Notes under the pieces: generated by a model
Told to the model about the DNA's origin: nothing
Databases searched by the model: none
Seen by the model: the letters and a program-made list of their open reading frames with translations, nothing else
DNA from: a virus
Virus record (IMG/VR): IMGVR_UViG_3300030117_006365
Coordinates: 1 to 53,626 of that record
Direction: 5' to 3' (one strand)
Length of the DNA: 53,626 nucleotides
Translations under genes and position numbers: made by a program
Shown: positions 27,332 through 36,902 of the stretch, piece by piece
How the letters are laid out: every line of letters begins with the position of its first letter
Numbering within the stretch: the first letter of the stretch is position 1

Positions 27332-29284
27332 ATGGCACAACCAAATTATATAGTAATAGGTAACTCACCTTTAACAATATCCTCTGGAGGATTTTGGGTA
27401 GATAAAGATGTGGCAACACCACTATCTAATTCTACAGTTGGAGATGGTGTAGTAGATAATGCTGAGGTTCCATTACACTTGCAGATGAGACCAGAAAGTC
27501 CTTCTGTGTGGATACATAGTGATATGTTTACAATAGGTGGAGTTGATCCTCAAGGTGGTAGCCTACCTGGAAATGGTGAGCAGTTATGGCCAAATGGTGT
27601 AACTATCACCAACTGGGTAGCTAGATGGAATGGAACTGACGGTGAATTTCCAGAGGGGGTAGATAAGATATATATGGTAAACACTATAGCAGCTGACGAC
27701 ATGAATGTTACTGGTGTTTTACCGGACAACTATATAGATGTTTATGTTTGGTTGAAACCAGATTTCGCTTTAGATAATTCAAACTACCAATCGATTGTAA
27801 TAGATATAGATGGTTTTGCTGGTAATATTATGCAGTGGGAGGGTAACAGTAATAATAACACTACTACTACTACTACCACTGATGCTCTATTAGTTCCAAA
27901 CGTGGTCATTGAGGTTCAATTAGAAAGTAGTAGTTCAAACTGCAAGGTACTTTGGATGCCAACAAGGGAGATTAGTTATAACACGAATGTACCACACTGG
28001 GAACCAATGAGTATTCAATCATCTCAATCCAACAACACTGCTAAAAGGGTGACATTTAAACCGATTATTCCTGGTGTAGCTTCCTCCAACGTGACTGTTG
28101 ATCAATTTCCTAATGATACGCCTTTAACAGGTGGTGGTGGTGTGGGGAGTTATGGTCATTTTCTTATAATACCAAATGAAGGTTACACTGTTTGTCGACA
28201 CAACTTCGCTCTTCAAGTTTTACAACCACCGAGACCAGAGACATCATCATATATAGCTGGTCTAGATAACCCATATACTATATCATCTGATTCATATTAT
28301 CCTAATGGTTGTCCTATGTGGAAAGTTCCACATAATTCAGATTCTATAGCGTCTTATAGCGACTTCGTTAATAACATACCAGCCAGTACGGGTGGTGGGG
28401 CTGAAGGATCAGTTGGTCCTGATTGGAGTCAAGGGTTTAACTTAGGTGCTTTTGAGGATATGAGTATTTTACCTGGTGGTAGTGATGGTGGCCCTTCACC
28501 AGTAGGTGCTTTTGACGAGATTCAAATGCTTGTTGATTTTTTATCAACGCAATATCCTGATTGGCAAACTTACACTTCAGCTGGCACACCTTCAGGAGAA
28601 TTCCAAGTGGAGTCTGGATTGAGTAGCATAGCTCCTAGTTCTGGAAACTACGCTAGAACGACTTATCGTAAAGTTAGTGTTGATATAGGAATAAACCCAA
28701 CTAACTACGCTAACGATGGTGAGCCGTGGGGACAAAATCTTGTTTGGTACAGAGATGTTTGGGAGAACCACAAGGGAAACGCAAGTGGTATTGATGGAGG
28801 TGTATCTCTTTTAGATTTCAAATCTTATCAAGCATCAGGGTCAGTTCAGACTAGTTCAAACGATGAATGGCAAGAGCAGGGATATGGTTCTGGTCAAGAG
28901 TGGATCACACCAGCTATTTACAATGGTAGTTATGATAACCCGTATAACGGACCTTTTCCATATAAACGCAATAACCAAATGACAGGCGTAGGAAGTGTTC
29001 CATCGGTGAGTGTGAATAGTGAAGGGTGGACGCAGTATAACCCCACGTATGATAATTCACAGGAAGCTACTATACCAAACGATATATGTCCATCTGATTT
29101 TGTCGGTAATTTTGTTATAGTTCATATTAGTGGATTGGAGACGATGACACCAGGAGTTAGTACGCCGTGGGGTCCCACGCAAAATCCTAATCAGCATAAA
29201 TATATTTTTAGAATATATGGTAAAGCTATGCCCTACGACCCAGATGAAGAGTGTGTTAATTTTAATATTGATATAGATGGCTAA
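27332..29284 (+). CDS. putative tail/fibre-associated protein
   Basis: This 650-aa protein is rich in Gly, Ser, Asn, Trp and Pro and lies right after the tail hub with a 5-base gap. It starts with strands (NYIVIGNSPLTISSGGFWV) and has repeated aromatic and Asn/Gly loops (WPNGVTITNWVARWNGTDG). Around residue 178 an NNN-poly-Thr tract is encoded by (AAT/ACT) triplets. It is plausibly a receptor-binding or hub-decorating protein. Its last codons overlap the next gene by eight bases. Confidence 0.55.
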   Translation: MAQPNYIVIGNSPLTISSGGFWVDKDVATPLSNSTVGDGVVDNAEVPLHLQMRPESPSVWIHSDMFTIGGVDPQGGSLPGNGEQLWPNGVTITNWVARWNGTDGEFPEGVDKIYMVNTIAADDMNVTGVLPDNYIDVYVWLKPDFALDNSNYQSIVIDIDGFAGNIMQWEGNSNNNTTTTTTTDALLVPNVVIEVQLESSSSNCKVLWMPTREISYNTNVPHWEPMSIQSSQSNNTAKRVTFKPIIPGVASSNVTVDQFPNDTPLTGGGGVGSYGHFLIIPNEGYTVCRHNFALQVLQPPRPETSSYIAGLDNPYTISSDSYYPNGCPMWKVPHNSDSIASYSDFVNNIPASTGGGAEGSVGPDWSQGFNLGAFEDMSILPGGSDGGPSPVGAFDEIQMLVDFLSTQYPDWQTYTSAGTPSGEFQVESGLSSIAPSSGNYARTTYRKVSVDIGINPTNYANDGEPWGQNLVWYRDVWENHKGNASGIDGGVSLLDFKSYQASGSVQTSSNDEWQEQGYGSGQEWITPAIYNGSYDNPYNGPFPYKRNNQMTGVGSVPSVSVNSEGWTQYNPTYDNSQEATIPNDICPSDFVGNFVIVHISGLETMTPGVSTPWGPTQNPNQHKYIFRIYGKAMPYDPDEECVNFNIDIDG

Positions 29285-30563
29285 AGAAACATTAAAAAAT
29301 CAAAATAATTTAGAGATACTAACTAATAGAGGTAGTGTAACAACATCTATTATCAATGGAGGTACCACACAGGAAAAGATTAGATTTAATCTAAAAGGTA
29401 GAGTTAGAAAAAACGTACCAACAGTTATAGGTACTTTAGAGCTAACACCTGAAGCAAGTAAATATATACCTAAGAAACCAAGCTTGATATCGGGTGGTAA
29501 TGTTGGATTAAATAGTTTACTAAAACTAAAATTAAAAAAGACAATAACAAACGAAAAAGGTAGGGTTACTAGTTATCTTTTTGATGTTATATATACCGCT
29601 AAAGAGAGTTTAAAGTTTAAAAAAATAGCATACTCTTTAAAAAGCAACACTAGAGTAGATACTGCAATTGATACCACAAAGAAAATATACAAAGTTGATT
29701 GGGGTAGAAGAACTAAAATATCACCAGCCGGAGAAAGTAAATATATAGTAATACATGGTGATCCTGGAGCTTCGTTTAAATTTTCAATTAATCAATATAT
29801 AGATTCTAGAGATTCTAATAATAAAGTATTAAGTTACACTGAAAAAAGTATTCTTGAAAGAAAATATTTCAAAGCTGGACTTGTGGGTGATGCACTACAC
29901 ACGCAGCTTACAATAGGTAGTAGCGGTAAATATATTATAAACCAAAGCTTTCCAAAAATAAGTAACAATTATAATAATGGATACAATCTAAACACGTATC
30001 CTGATCAAAATAGATACTCTATAAACATACGCCCCGCATACTCGGGTTTTGCTAATTCTAGTGGTTGGGATTTTGATCCTGTTAGAAATCCAAAACCTGA
30101 ATGGTTAGATTGTTACAGTAAAACCTTAACTCAAAATGCTGAAACTGTATTTGTGTTTAGAGCTACAACAGAGAGCGCTAGATATAAGATAAACAACCAA
30201 ACAGTGGCACTAGTTGATCACGATAGCGACGGTGGAACACATGCTGTTCAGGTGTACGATAAGAGAATAAGACCTAGAGTGGGAAATATACATGTTAGAT
30301 TAGATCTATCTGTTGTAAATACAGTTCATGCTATAACTGGCAAAGGGACGTCGTTTGTTCAAGATACTCATTTTACTAATTCCGACTTCACAGCTATCGG
30401 ACACCCTAGTTTAGGTAGTGGAACAATTTTCCAAATAAGGAACTTTACTATCCAAGCTTCTGACGACACAGCTGTATTATCTTTTGATTTAGGTTTAACA
30501 AAGCTTGGAAGTAGAAATTTATTAACAACATTAAACTTAGACACATTTATAAACTGCGCTTAA
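29277..30563 (+). CDS. putative tail/baseplate protein
   Basis: This 428-aa basic, beta-rich protein starts inside the end of the previous gene (8-base overlap), so it is likely made with it. Segments such as TPEASKYIPKKPSLISGGN, KAGLVGDALHTQLTIGSSG, DWGRRTKISPAGESKYIVIH and VALVDHDSDGGTHAVQVYDK alternate strands and turns. No enzyme motif was recognised. Its place after the hub suggests part of the tail tip or fibre complex. Confidence 0.5.
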   Translation: MAKETLKNQNNLEILTNRGSVTTSIINGGTTQEKIRFNLKGRVRKNVPTVIGTLELTPEASKYIPKKPSLISGGNVGLNSLLKLKLKKTITNEKGRVTSYLFDVIYTAKESLKFKKIAYSLKSNTRVDTAIDTTKKIYKVDWGRRTKISPAGESKYIVIHGDPGASFKFSINQYIDSRDSNNKVLSYTEKSILERKYFKAGLVGDALHTQLTIGSSGKYIINQSFPKISNNYNNGYNLNTYPDQNRYSINIRPAYSGFANSSGWDFDPVRNPKPEWLDCYSKTLTQNAETVFVFRATTESARYKINNQTVALVDHDSDGGTHAVQVYDKRIRPRVGNIHVRLDLSVVNTVHAITGKGTSFVQDTHFTNSDFTAIGHPSLGSGTIFQIRNFTIQASDDTAVLSFDLGLTKLGSRNLLTTLNLDTFINCA

Positions 30564-30564
30564 T

Positions 30565-30984
30565 ATGGACGAAACAATAGTATATTTACCATTACCTCTA
30601 AACCAATCAGTTCAAGTTGGTGATATCTTATATTACACACCAACATCTGGTAGTGCTGGAGCAGATCAATTTGGACAAAACTTCATTGTTGATCAACCTG
30701 GTACAAGTATTGTTGAGGTTGGTAAAATCAAATCAATAGTAGAACTAGATGTACCTTTTGGTGGATCACTTGATGGTGTTAATGATGTAGCGGCGATATA
30801 TTGCGAGATAGATTTAACAACAACTAGTCCACCTAATCCAAGTGATTTTATACTATTCGCTAAAGATAGAAATGTTAATGAGGCGTCTATATTGGGATAT
30901 TACGGTGAGTTTGTTTTTAAAAACGATTCAAAAAAACATGCTGAGTTATTTATGAGTGGCGTGGAGGTGACATCAAGCAGCTAA
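30565..30984 (+). CDS. small virion-like protein
   Basis: This 139-aa acidic protein reads as a small beta-barrel (QSVQVGDILYYTPTSGSAG; SIVEVGKIKSIVELDVP; DFILFAKDRNVNEASILGYY). It ends the tail block and is followed by a 44-base gap with a promoter candidate. Similar small proteins follow fibre genes in related marine phages. It may be a tail-tip or hub accessory. No recognised family name. Confidence 0.5.
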   Translation: MDETIVYLPLPLNQSVQVGDILYYTPTSGSAGADQFGQNFIVDQPGTSIVEVGKIKSIVELDVPFGGSLDGVNDVAAIYCEIDLTTTSPPNPSDFILFAKDRNVNEASILGYYGEFVFKNDSKKHAELFMSGVEVTSSS

Positions 30985-30998
30985 ATAATCAACAAAAA

Positions 30999-31019
30999 AT
31001 GTAACTATATTACTATAAA
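30999..31019 (+). promoter_or_regulatory. candidate phage promoter (ATGTAACTAT element)
   Basis: ATGTAACTAT at 30999-31008 followed by attactataaat lies 20 bases upstream of the start at 31029. The 10-mer is identical to the one at 18442. It separates the tail block from the leader-bearing virion proteins. It is supported only by recurrence and position. Confidence 0.45.
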
Positions 31020-31028
31020 TAAAGAATA

Positions 31029-32471
31029 ATGGCAAGGAAAAAATTTAACTTAAGATCTGGAAATAAATCAAGCTTTAAATTAATGGGACATAGACAGTCT
31101 CCTTTAGCAAAAGCTAACATGGATAGTGCGGCTGAAGACCCAAGAGGTGAAGCTAGATCTGTTTTTATAAAATCTGACCCTATGTTAACTAGAGGCATAG
31201 ACCCGGATAATTATAAAAAAAGATCTCCACTTACTGATACAGAAGATGAACCAGTGGAGGTTGACACTCCAGAGCCGGTAGAGGTTGACACTCCAGAACC
31301 AGTAGAGGTTGATACTCCAGAGCCAGTAGATAATGAACCAGCAACTGAAACTAATAATGTTACAGACGCTACTAATGAGGATGATACTACATCTAAAGAA
31401 AATATGTCTTTTGAAATACCAGAAGAAAACGTCCCTGATCCGGATAGAGAAGATGGTGGGTTTGAAGACCCAGATTACGACTTAGATCCTATGCCAGAAA
31501 AGGGAGAGGACTTATCTGGAACCGATTGGGCTTATGACGCTAAAGGGAATATAGTGAGAAGAGATGGTAGTGATATGACCGATGAAGATTTGGAAGATCC
31601 TAATTTAAATTACTATGGTGAAGACAAAGATGTAGTAACAGGTATTACATCAGAAGATTTAGAATCAATTGGACAAAGAGGTCGTGATTATGATGGAAAA
31701 CTTAGTGGTCATCACACAATTTTTGGACCTAACCCAAATCCTTTAATAGAAGATTTAGGTCAAGACGTTGCTGACACTATAGATGGTAGAACTCAAACAA
31801 CTGGAATTGATGCTGATGGTAACGAAGTTACAATGATAGAAAGTATGGGTGACGCTAAAAATAGATTACTAAACAAAACAGTAACTAGAGATCAAAAGGG
31901 GATTCTTGGGAATGATGGTATTCTGAGAATTAGACCAAACAGAAAAGTTGAAAAAAGTAAATACAAAGGTCACAAGGGGAATCTTGTGGTTAATTCAGAT
32001 ACAGGTGAATTAGAATTTAAAAAAGGAGGTGTTGTACAAAAAGAAGGTGAAGGATTCTTAGGATTACAAAATAGAAAGCAATATATTGATGGAAAAGAAA
32101 TAACACCAGAATATAAAAAACAGATTAAAGAAGTTAAAAAGCAAGAGAAGAAAGACGCTAAAGCAGAAGAGAAAGCAAAGAAGAAAGAGGAAAAAAGAGT
32201 GCATAACGAAACAAAACATATCTACAGAGGTATGAACGTTAATGAGGCTCAAAAACTTAAAGAAGAAATTGGATCAAAAGCAATTGCAGCTGGTATGTCC
32301 TATGAGCAATATATAAAAAAGAATTTCCCACCACCACCAAAAGACGATAGTATATTAGCTGGTGGACCTTTTGGTACTAAAGAGGAAAGACAACAAAGAA
32401 GAAAAGAAAGAAAAGAAAGAGAGCAAAGAGAAAATTACGACAACTATTACGCCTCTAACGAACCTTATTAA
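31029..32471 (+). CDS. putative internal virion protein with basic leader and EPVEVDTP repeats
   Basis: This 480-aa protein starts with a basic leader, KKFNLRSGNKSSFKLMGHRQ, followed by SPLAK. The same '[KR]xGN[KR]xxFK..G...[ST]P' arrangement occurs at 52027. The middle is acidic: EPVEVDTP repeats and many Asp/Glu pairs. The C-terminal 150 residues are basic coiled coil with Lys-rich strings (KEVKKQEKKDAKAEEKAKKK) and an Arg-rich end. A soluble, unfolded, strongly bipolar protein in a virion block suggests an internal head protein or an ejected DNA-associated factor. Inference only. Confidence 0.55.
   Translation: MARKKFNLRSGNKSSFKLMGHRQSPLAKANMDSAAEDPRGEARSVFIKSDPMLTRGIDPDNYKKRSPLTDTEDEPVEVDTPEPVEVDTPEPVEVDTPEPVDNEPATETNNVTDATNEDDTTSKENMSFEIPEENVPDPDREDGGFEDPDYDLDPMPEKGEDLSGTDWAYDAKGNIVRRDGSDMTDEDLEDPNLNYYGEDKDVVTGITSEDLESIGQRGRDYDGKLSGHHTIFGPNPNPLIEDLGQDVADTIDGRTQTTGIDADGNEVTMIESMGDAKNRLLNKTVTRDQKGILGNDGILRIRPNRKVEKSKYKGHKGNLVVNSDTGELEFKKGGVVQKEGEGFLGLQNRKQYIDGKEITPEYKKQIKEVKKQEKKDAKAEEKAKKKEEKRVHNETKHIYRGMNVNEAQKLKEEIGSKAIAAGMSYEQYIKKNFPPPPKDDSILAGGPFGTKEERQQRRKERKEREQRENYDNYYASNEPY
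31248..31328 (+). repeat. in-frame 24-bp repeats encoding EPVEVDTP
   Basis: Three complete 24-bp units (31248-31319) and a partial fourth encode EPVEVDTP. They are nearly identical at DNA level, with a few synonymous changes, suggesting slippage or recent duplication. The protein at 52027 has a related acidic run, TPEPVEVET. Confidence 0.9.
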
Positions 32472-32482
32472 AAAAAATAATT

Positions 32483-34408
32483 ATGGCATTTAAACAAAGA
32501 TCATCATTTAAATCATCAGATGGAGCATCAGCTTTCAAGCAAATGGGAAGTGGTAGAAGTATGGCTGAAGGGGGAGAAAGTCCTTTTGGTAAACACGCTT
32601 TAGCTCATTATAGATTTGGTAATAAAACTAGAAAAGATTTTGGTAGAGGGTTGAAAGGAGAAAAAAAGTACAGAGAGTACATGGCTAAGGTTCAAGCTGA
32701 ATCAAATAGGAAAACAGTAGAGGATAGAAAGTATCATGCTGATAAAGGTAATGATCATTTTGGAAATCAATTGCTAAGTCCTCTTCAAATTAAGCAAAAC
32801 AGAAAATGGATTGAAAAATATGGTAAACCAAAATGGGAGATACACAAGTCTCCACATGGTCAATTATATGAAAAGCAAAATCACCTAGATGAGAACAATA
32901 GGATTGAGGAAAGTAATGCTACTATATCTAGACTAGCTGGAGGAGGTAATTCTGGGTTAGATCAAAGAGATAAAGATTATTTAAGACACTTTGACTTTAG
33001 TAATCCAGACGCAGACTGGCAACAAGCTGCTGACGACAAAAGAACTGCAGATAGAGAGCAAAAGGAACTAGAAGCACAGTGGAAAAAAGATCCTAGAACA
33101 AAATATAATAAAGAGGGAGGTTCTAGATTATATGCTTCTGATGAAGCTATGAAAGACTATAAACACCTACCTGACTTGAATGAAGGTTTTAGTAGAGTTA
33201 CATTTTCTGGAATGGACGATTATGATAAAATTAGAACATTAGCTAGAAGTAAAAACATAAGCGATCAACAAAGAATAAAGCTTAATGACATGGCTGACAG
33301 ACTTAGATCGGGTAGAATGGTATCAATTACCTTTAAAGACAAAAACATTGCTAGCAACTGGACGGAGTATGATGATCCTACTACTGAAGAAGTAGAAAAC
33401 AAAAGATCTATAAGTGGTGGAGATTACGGCTCTATGACCGTGGGACATGACTTAACGACTAGAGGTGGTACAGATCCAGAATTAACTAGATATTTAGTTG
33501 GATTGGTTGACACTGGAAATAGAATGACAGAGCTTCCAAGTAAAGAAGGCAACAACAATGAGAATCAAAAGAAGATTCTTGACGCCACTAATAATGAAAA
33601 CAATGGTACTCCTGAAAACAATAATACCGAAACTAATACTAATAAAGTTATAAAAACAGATGACGAAGGTAACATAGATGTTGAAACAAAAGATAACGCT
33701 AAAAAAACAGATACAGAGAAAAAAGTAGATGAAAAACTTGACAACAAAAGGAGAGTTAAACCAATGCCAGATGAAGATAACGACGGTATTCCTGATTATG
33801 TTGACGCTGATACTGGTAGAGTTGAGTATGGTCCTGAAAATAAACCTGAAGAAGTTGGTAACTTTAGTGAAGCCTTTAGAAACGCTAGGAATGCTGGTTT
33901 ATCTGAGTTTGAATGGAATGGTAAAAAGTTCCACACTAGAAGAGCTGATGAAACAGTTGAGGACTGGCAAAATAAATTTAATACAGATGCTGACGCTCCT
34001 GGTCCTACACCAGATAGCGACACCGATGTACAGATTGATACTAGTGAAGATGATACAGCTGATACAACCAGTGCGGATGATACAACTGATACAACCAGTG
34101 CAGATGATACAACTGAAGAGAACGTTCCACAGACTCAAATGAGTGATGAACAATTAGCTGAAAAAGCATATGGGCCAACAGGTAAACCACAGACTCAACA
34201 AACTGATGAGGAAATGGACGAAACAGCGTATGGAGAAACTGGTGGACCACAAGCAGATATGACTGACGAGGAGTTAGCAGAAGCAGCATATGGAGAAACT
34301 GGTCAAGCACAATCTCAACAAGATGATACACCAGTTGATGATGGTGGTGACGATGAGTTAGTCTTGAACGACGCTGATGACGATGATGACGATGATGAAG
34401 ACGCTTAA
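32483..34408 (+). CDS. putative internal virion protein with basic leader and acidic repeat tail
   Basis: This 641-aa protein begins MAFKQRSSFKSSDGASAFKQ, and SPFGK follows near residue 33, the leader type shared in this region. A helical, charged domain extends to residue ~300. Around residues 428-443 DEDNDGIPDYVDADTG is a thrombospondin-type-3-like calcium-binding loop. Asp/Thr repeats follow, then three 20-aa repeats of the form Q-x4-DE-x4-E-x-AYG-x-TG, and a poly-Asp end. It is related in architecture to the preceding gene. Function unknown; a virion-internal location is inferred. Confidence 0.55.
   Translation: MAFKQRSSFKSSDGASAFKQMGSGRSMAEGGESPFGKHALAHYRFGNKTRKDFGRGLKGEKKYREYMAKVQAESNRKTVEDRKYHADKGNDHFGNQLLSPLQIKQNRKWIEKYGKPKWEIHKSPHGQLYEKQNHLDENNRIEESNATISRLAGGGNSGLDQRDKDYLRHFDFSNPDADWQQAADDKRTADREQKELEAQWKKDPRTKYNKEGGSRLYASDEAMKDYKHLPDLNEGFSRVTFSGMDDYDKIRTLARSKNISDQQRIKLNDMADRLRSGRMVSITFKDKNIASNWTEYDDPTTEEVENKRSISGGDYGSMTVGHDLTTRGGTDPELTRYLVGLVDTGNRMTELPSKEGNNNENQKKILDATNNENNGTPENNNTETNTNKVIKTDDEGNIDVETKDNAKKTDTEKKVDEKLDNKRRVKPMPDEDNDGIPDYVDADTGRVEYGPENKPEEVGNFSEAFRNARNAGLSEFEWNGKKFHTRRADETVEDWQNKFNTDADAPGPTPDSDTDVQIDTSEDDTADTTSADDTTDTTSADDTTEENVPQTQMSDEQLAEKAYGPTGKPQTQQTDEEMDETAYGETGGPQADMTDEELAEAAYGETGQAQSQQDDTPVDDGGDDELVLNDADDDDDDDEDA
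34130..34309 (+). repeat. three 60-bp units encoding 20-aa repeats
   Basis: Three consecutive 20-residue repeats share AYG[PE]TG and [ST]DE[EQ][LM] (for example QTQQTDEEMDETAYGETGGP). Just upstream are 30-bp repeats encoding DDTTDTTSA. The units are diverged at DNA level. Confidence 0.85.
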
Positions 34409-34419
34409 AATTAAATAAT

Positions 34420-35454
34420 ATGAATAACTATAAACAAGAACGTAGACTACAAGAACCATCTCCTTTTAAGGCTATGCCATGGGGAGCTATTGGTGGTATT
34501 GTTGGTGCTGGTATAAGTTACTTTGGCGCTAAGAAAAGAGCTGACACAGCTAGTGGGTTGCTAAAAGATGCACAGACCGCAATGTCAGACGCTAAGGATG
34601 TTTACGCAACAACCGATATATCTAATCCATTTGAAAACATGAAAAACCAATATCAGGGAATGGAAAACCAATTTGCTGGTATGAAGAATCAATTTGCTGG
34701 AATGGAAAATACTATGGAAGATCTAACAGTCAACCAGCAGCAAGCTCAATTTGAAGCTCAACAATTTCAACAATCACAAGCTAACATAATGGATACAATG
34801 GGTCAAGCGGCTGGTGGATCTGGTATAGCAGCTACAGTTCAAGCTTTAGCACAACAAGGTCAATTGCAAGCTCAACAATCATCAGCTAGTATAGGTCAAC
34901 AAGAATCTCAAAATCAAGCAATGGCCGCTCAACAAGCAGCTCAATTACAACAACTAGAGGCACAAGGAGCAGCTGATGTAGACTTACAACAAAGACAAGG
35001 TGCAGCGGCTGTGGATATGGCTACTAGAAAAGGTGCGTCTGACGTTGATAGAATGAGAGCTCAAGGAAAACAAGTTGAACAACAAAGACAACTAGATTTA
35101 AATGCTACAATGTTAGGTATGGCACAATCAGAGGTCGCAGCGTATCAACAACAAGCTATGCAGGCTGAAGCTCAAAAAACAGAGGCTTTAGGAGGTTTAG
35201 TGGGAGCTGGTGGTAACCTCATAGGTAGTTTATTCTCTGACAGGAGATTAAAAGAAAATATCAAACATATAGGTAGATCACCTAGTGGTATAAAAATATA
35301 TACATTTGAATATAAAAACAAAAACATAGGTGATGGTATATATCAAGGTGTAATGTCCGATGAAATACCAAGAGATGCTGTTGTAAAACACGACAGTGGA
35401 TATGACATGGTAGATTACTCTAAATTGGATGTTGAATTTAAAAATTTAATTTAA
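34420..35454 (+). CDS. internal virion protein with C-terminal Peptidase_S74 (auto-chaperone) domain
   Basis: This 344-aa protein starts NNYKQERRLQEPSPFKAMPW, with SPFK at residues ~14-17, then a glycine-zipper segment (GAIGGIVGAGISYFGAKKRA). The middle is Gln/Ala-rich coiled coil with three NQ-x2-GM[EK] heptads. The C-terminus is a typical intramolecular chaperone: LFSDRRLKENI with Ser273 and Lys278 five residues apart (the expected dyad), then SGIKIYTFEY, YQGVMSDEIP and YDMVDYSKLDVEF. In other phages this domain trimerises and cuts itself from a fibre or needle. Here it likely processes an ejected or tail-associated trimer. Confidence 0.75.
   Translation: MNNYKQERRLQEPSPFKAMPWGAIGGIVGAGISYFGAKKRADTASGLLKDAQTAMSDAKDVYATTDISNPFENMKNQYQGMENQFAGMKNQFAGMENTMEDLTVNQQQAQFEAQQFQQSQANIMDTMGQAAGGSGIAATVQALAQQGQLQAQQSSASIGQQESQNQAMAAQQAAQLQQLEAQGAADVDLQQRQGAAAVDMATRKGASDVDRMRAQGKQVEQQRQLDLNATMLGMAQSEVAAYQQQAMQAEAQKTEALGGLVGAGGNLIGSLFSDRRLKENIKHIGRSPSGIKIYTFEYKNKNIGDGIYQGVMSDEIPRDAVVKHDSGYDMVDYSKLDVEFKNLI
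34645..34707 (+). repeat. three 21-bp heptad repeats (NQxxGM[EK])
   Basis: Three in-frame heptads NQYQGME, NQFAGMK and NQFAGME lie in the coiled-coil part of the S74-domain protein. The period of seven residues suits a continuous coiled coil. Confidence 0.85.
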
Positions 35455-36875
35455 TGGCTTATAAAAATAAAAAAAAATCACCACTAAAAGGAGCTGATCC
35501 AGTATTAGTAAAAGGTGCTTATGAGGCAGCTGGAGGTGGATTATACCAACAGTATGTAGAGCAGTACCATAGAGCTATGATGAATCTAGCTAACCAATTC
35601 CGTTCTTGGGATTTTGGTACTGGTGCTCAAAGAATAATAGACGCTAACGGTAGATTACCTCAGGGAGAAATAAATGGTATTAGAAAGCAGTTGGGAGGTA
35701 AAATGAAAGATGACTACATAAACGGTGATAATGCTAAAAAAGAAGAGTTAACAGCTGAAGTACAGAAGATGCATGAAGAGATGGGACAGTATGCTGATCT
35801 TAGAAAAAACTTAGCAGAAAATTTTAAAAGCAAAAGTCTTAGTCAATCTTTTCTAAGAACACCTCAGGGACAAGAGATGTTGGAGATAATGAAAGACCAA
35901 ACTAGATTAACTAAAAAGAAATGTCCTGATGGTCAAGATGATTGTGATGACAAAGGTAGTTTAGGTGTCATGATGACTGACTGGAAATTAATAAACGATA
36001 CAAACAAAGCTAAGAGAGATATAGAGATGCAAATCCGCCAAATGGAGAAGCTATATCAAGATGGAGCTGTATATCATGATGGCACAGACTTAGATGCACT
36101 ATACGATCAATTAAATGATTTAAACGCATTGATAGAATCAAAGCCAAAAAAATGGACATCTATATCTGAAATGGCTAATTCAATATCATTAATAGATCAA
36201 AGCGCTATAGACTTATTAGCTCAAGCCAGAAACTCAGCTTACCTAAAAGGTAAAGATACTCTTCCAGAAGATAAAACTAAGTTTCAAAGAGATAAAGCTG
36301 GACAGATTGTTAAAGATGTTATTATGAAATCTAGTAATCAAGGTTCTTTAATATATGACGTTATGTTTGGTGACAAGTCATTTTATGATAACATGGTTTC
36401 TCATATTATGGACAATAAATATTCAGACTTTGGATTAACTGAAGAGTATTTAGATTCAATGGGTATATTTGATGATGGTACGATAGATGAACAAGAAGCT
36501 CAACATATTGCAAATGAATTTATAGGTGATGGAGATTTTGAGGAAAATGAAGCGCTACAAAAGGAGATGCAAGAATATTTTGTTCAGCACTTAGAAAACA
36601 ACTATAATCTAGGTAAAGAAGATAGAAGACAATCATATTTAGAGTATGATGAAAGTTTAAATAAAACACAAATTGAAGACAGAGACGCTGATGGTAATTA
36701 TATACCTGACTCACAAAGAGAGGATAACACAACATCAACAGCGACTGATACATCAGAAGAAAACACTGACAACCAAGAAGATACATCGGAAACTGATACA
36801 AGCGACGCTAACATAAATGACGATACGGATGTTAACGACGATGATGAAGAGGACGATGACGACACGCAACAATAA
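35454..36875 (+). CDS. putative virion protein with SPLK leader
   Basis: This 473-aa protein starts MAYKNKKKSPLKGADPVLVK, and the block SPLKGADPVLVKGAYEAA closely matches SPYKAADANLVKGASEVA in the 48748 product. A long helical body follows (EELTAEVQKMHEEMGQYADL), with one Cys pair (KKCPDGQDDCDD), and a strongly acidic tail (NDDDEEDDDDTQQ). It is joined to the S74-domain gene by a one-base TAATG overlap. It may be an internal head or ejection protein. No known family. Confidence 0.55.
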   Translation: MAYKNKKKSPLKGADPVLVKGAYEAAGGGLYQQYVEQYHRAMMNLANQFRSWDFGTGAQRIIDANGRLPQGEINGIRKQLGGKMKDDYINGDNAKKEELTAEVQKMHEEMGQYADLRKNLAENFKSKSLSQSFLRTPQGQEMLEIMKDQTRLTKKKCPDGQDDCDDKGSLGVMMTDWKLINDTNKAKRDIEMQIRQMEKLYQDGAVYHDGTDLDALYDQLNDLNALIESKPKKWTSISEMANSISLIDQSAIDLLAQARNSAYLKGKDTLPEDKTKFQRDKAGQIVKDVIMKSSNQGSLIYDVMFGDKSFYDNMVSHIMDNKYSDFGLTEEYLDSMGIFDDGTIDEQEAQHIANEFIGDGDFEENEALQKEMQEYFVQHLENNYNLGKEDRRQSYLEYDESLNKTQIEDRDADGNYIPDSQREDNTTSTATDTSEENTDNQEDTSETDTSDANINDDTDVNDDDEEDDDDTQQ

Positions 36876-36902
36876 TTATTAACGGGTAACTAACGATACA
36901 GT

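Noticed and set aside
31248-31328. Regular 24-bp DNA repeats as a possible CRISPR-like array
   Set aside because: There are no spacers; units are contiguous, in frame and encode EPVEVDTP within a protein.
33729-34331. Overlapping frames on both strands in the Asp/Thr repeat region
   Set aside because: They lie inside the strongly supported 32483-34408 gene and arise from low-complexity repeats; no leader or conserved motif is present.
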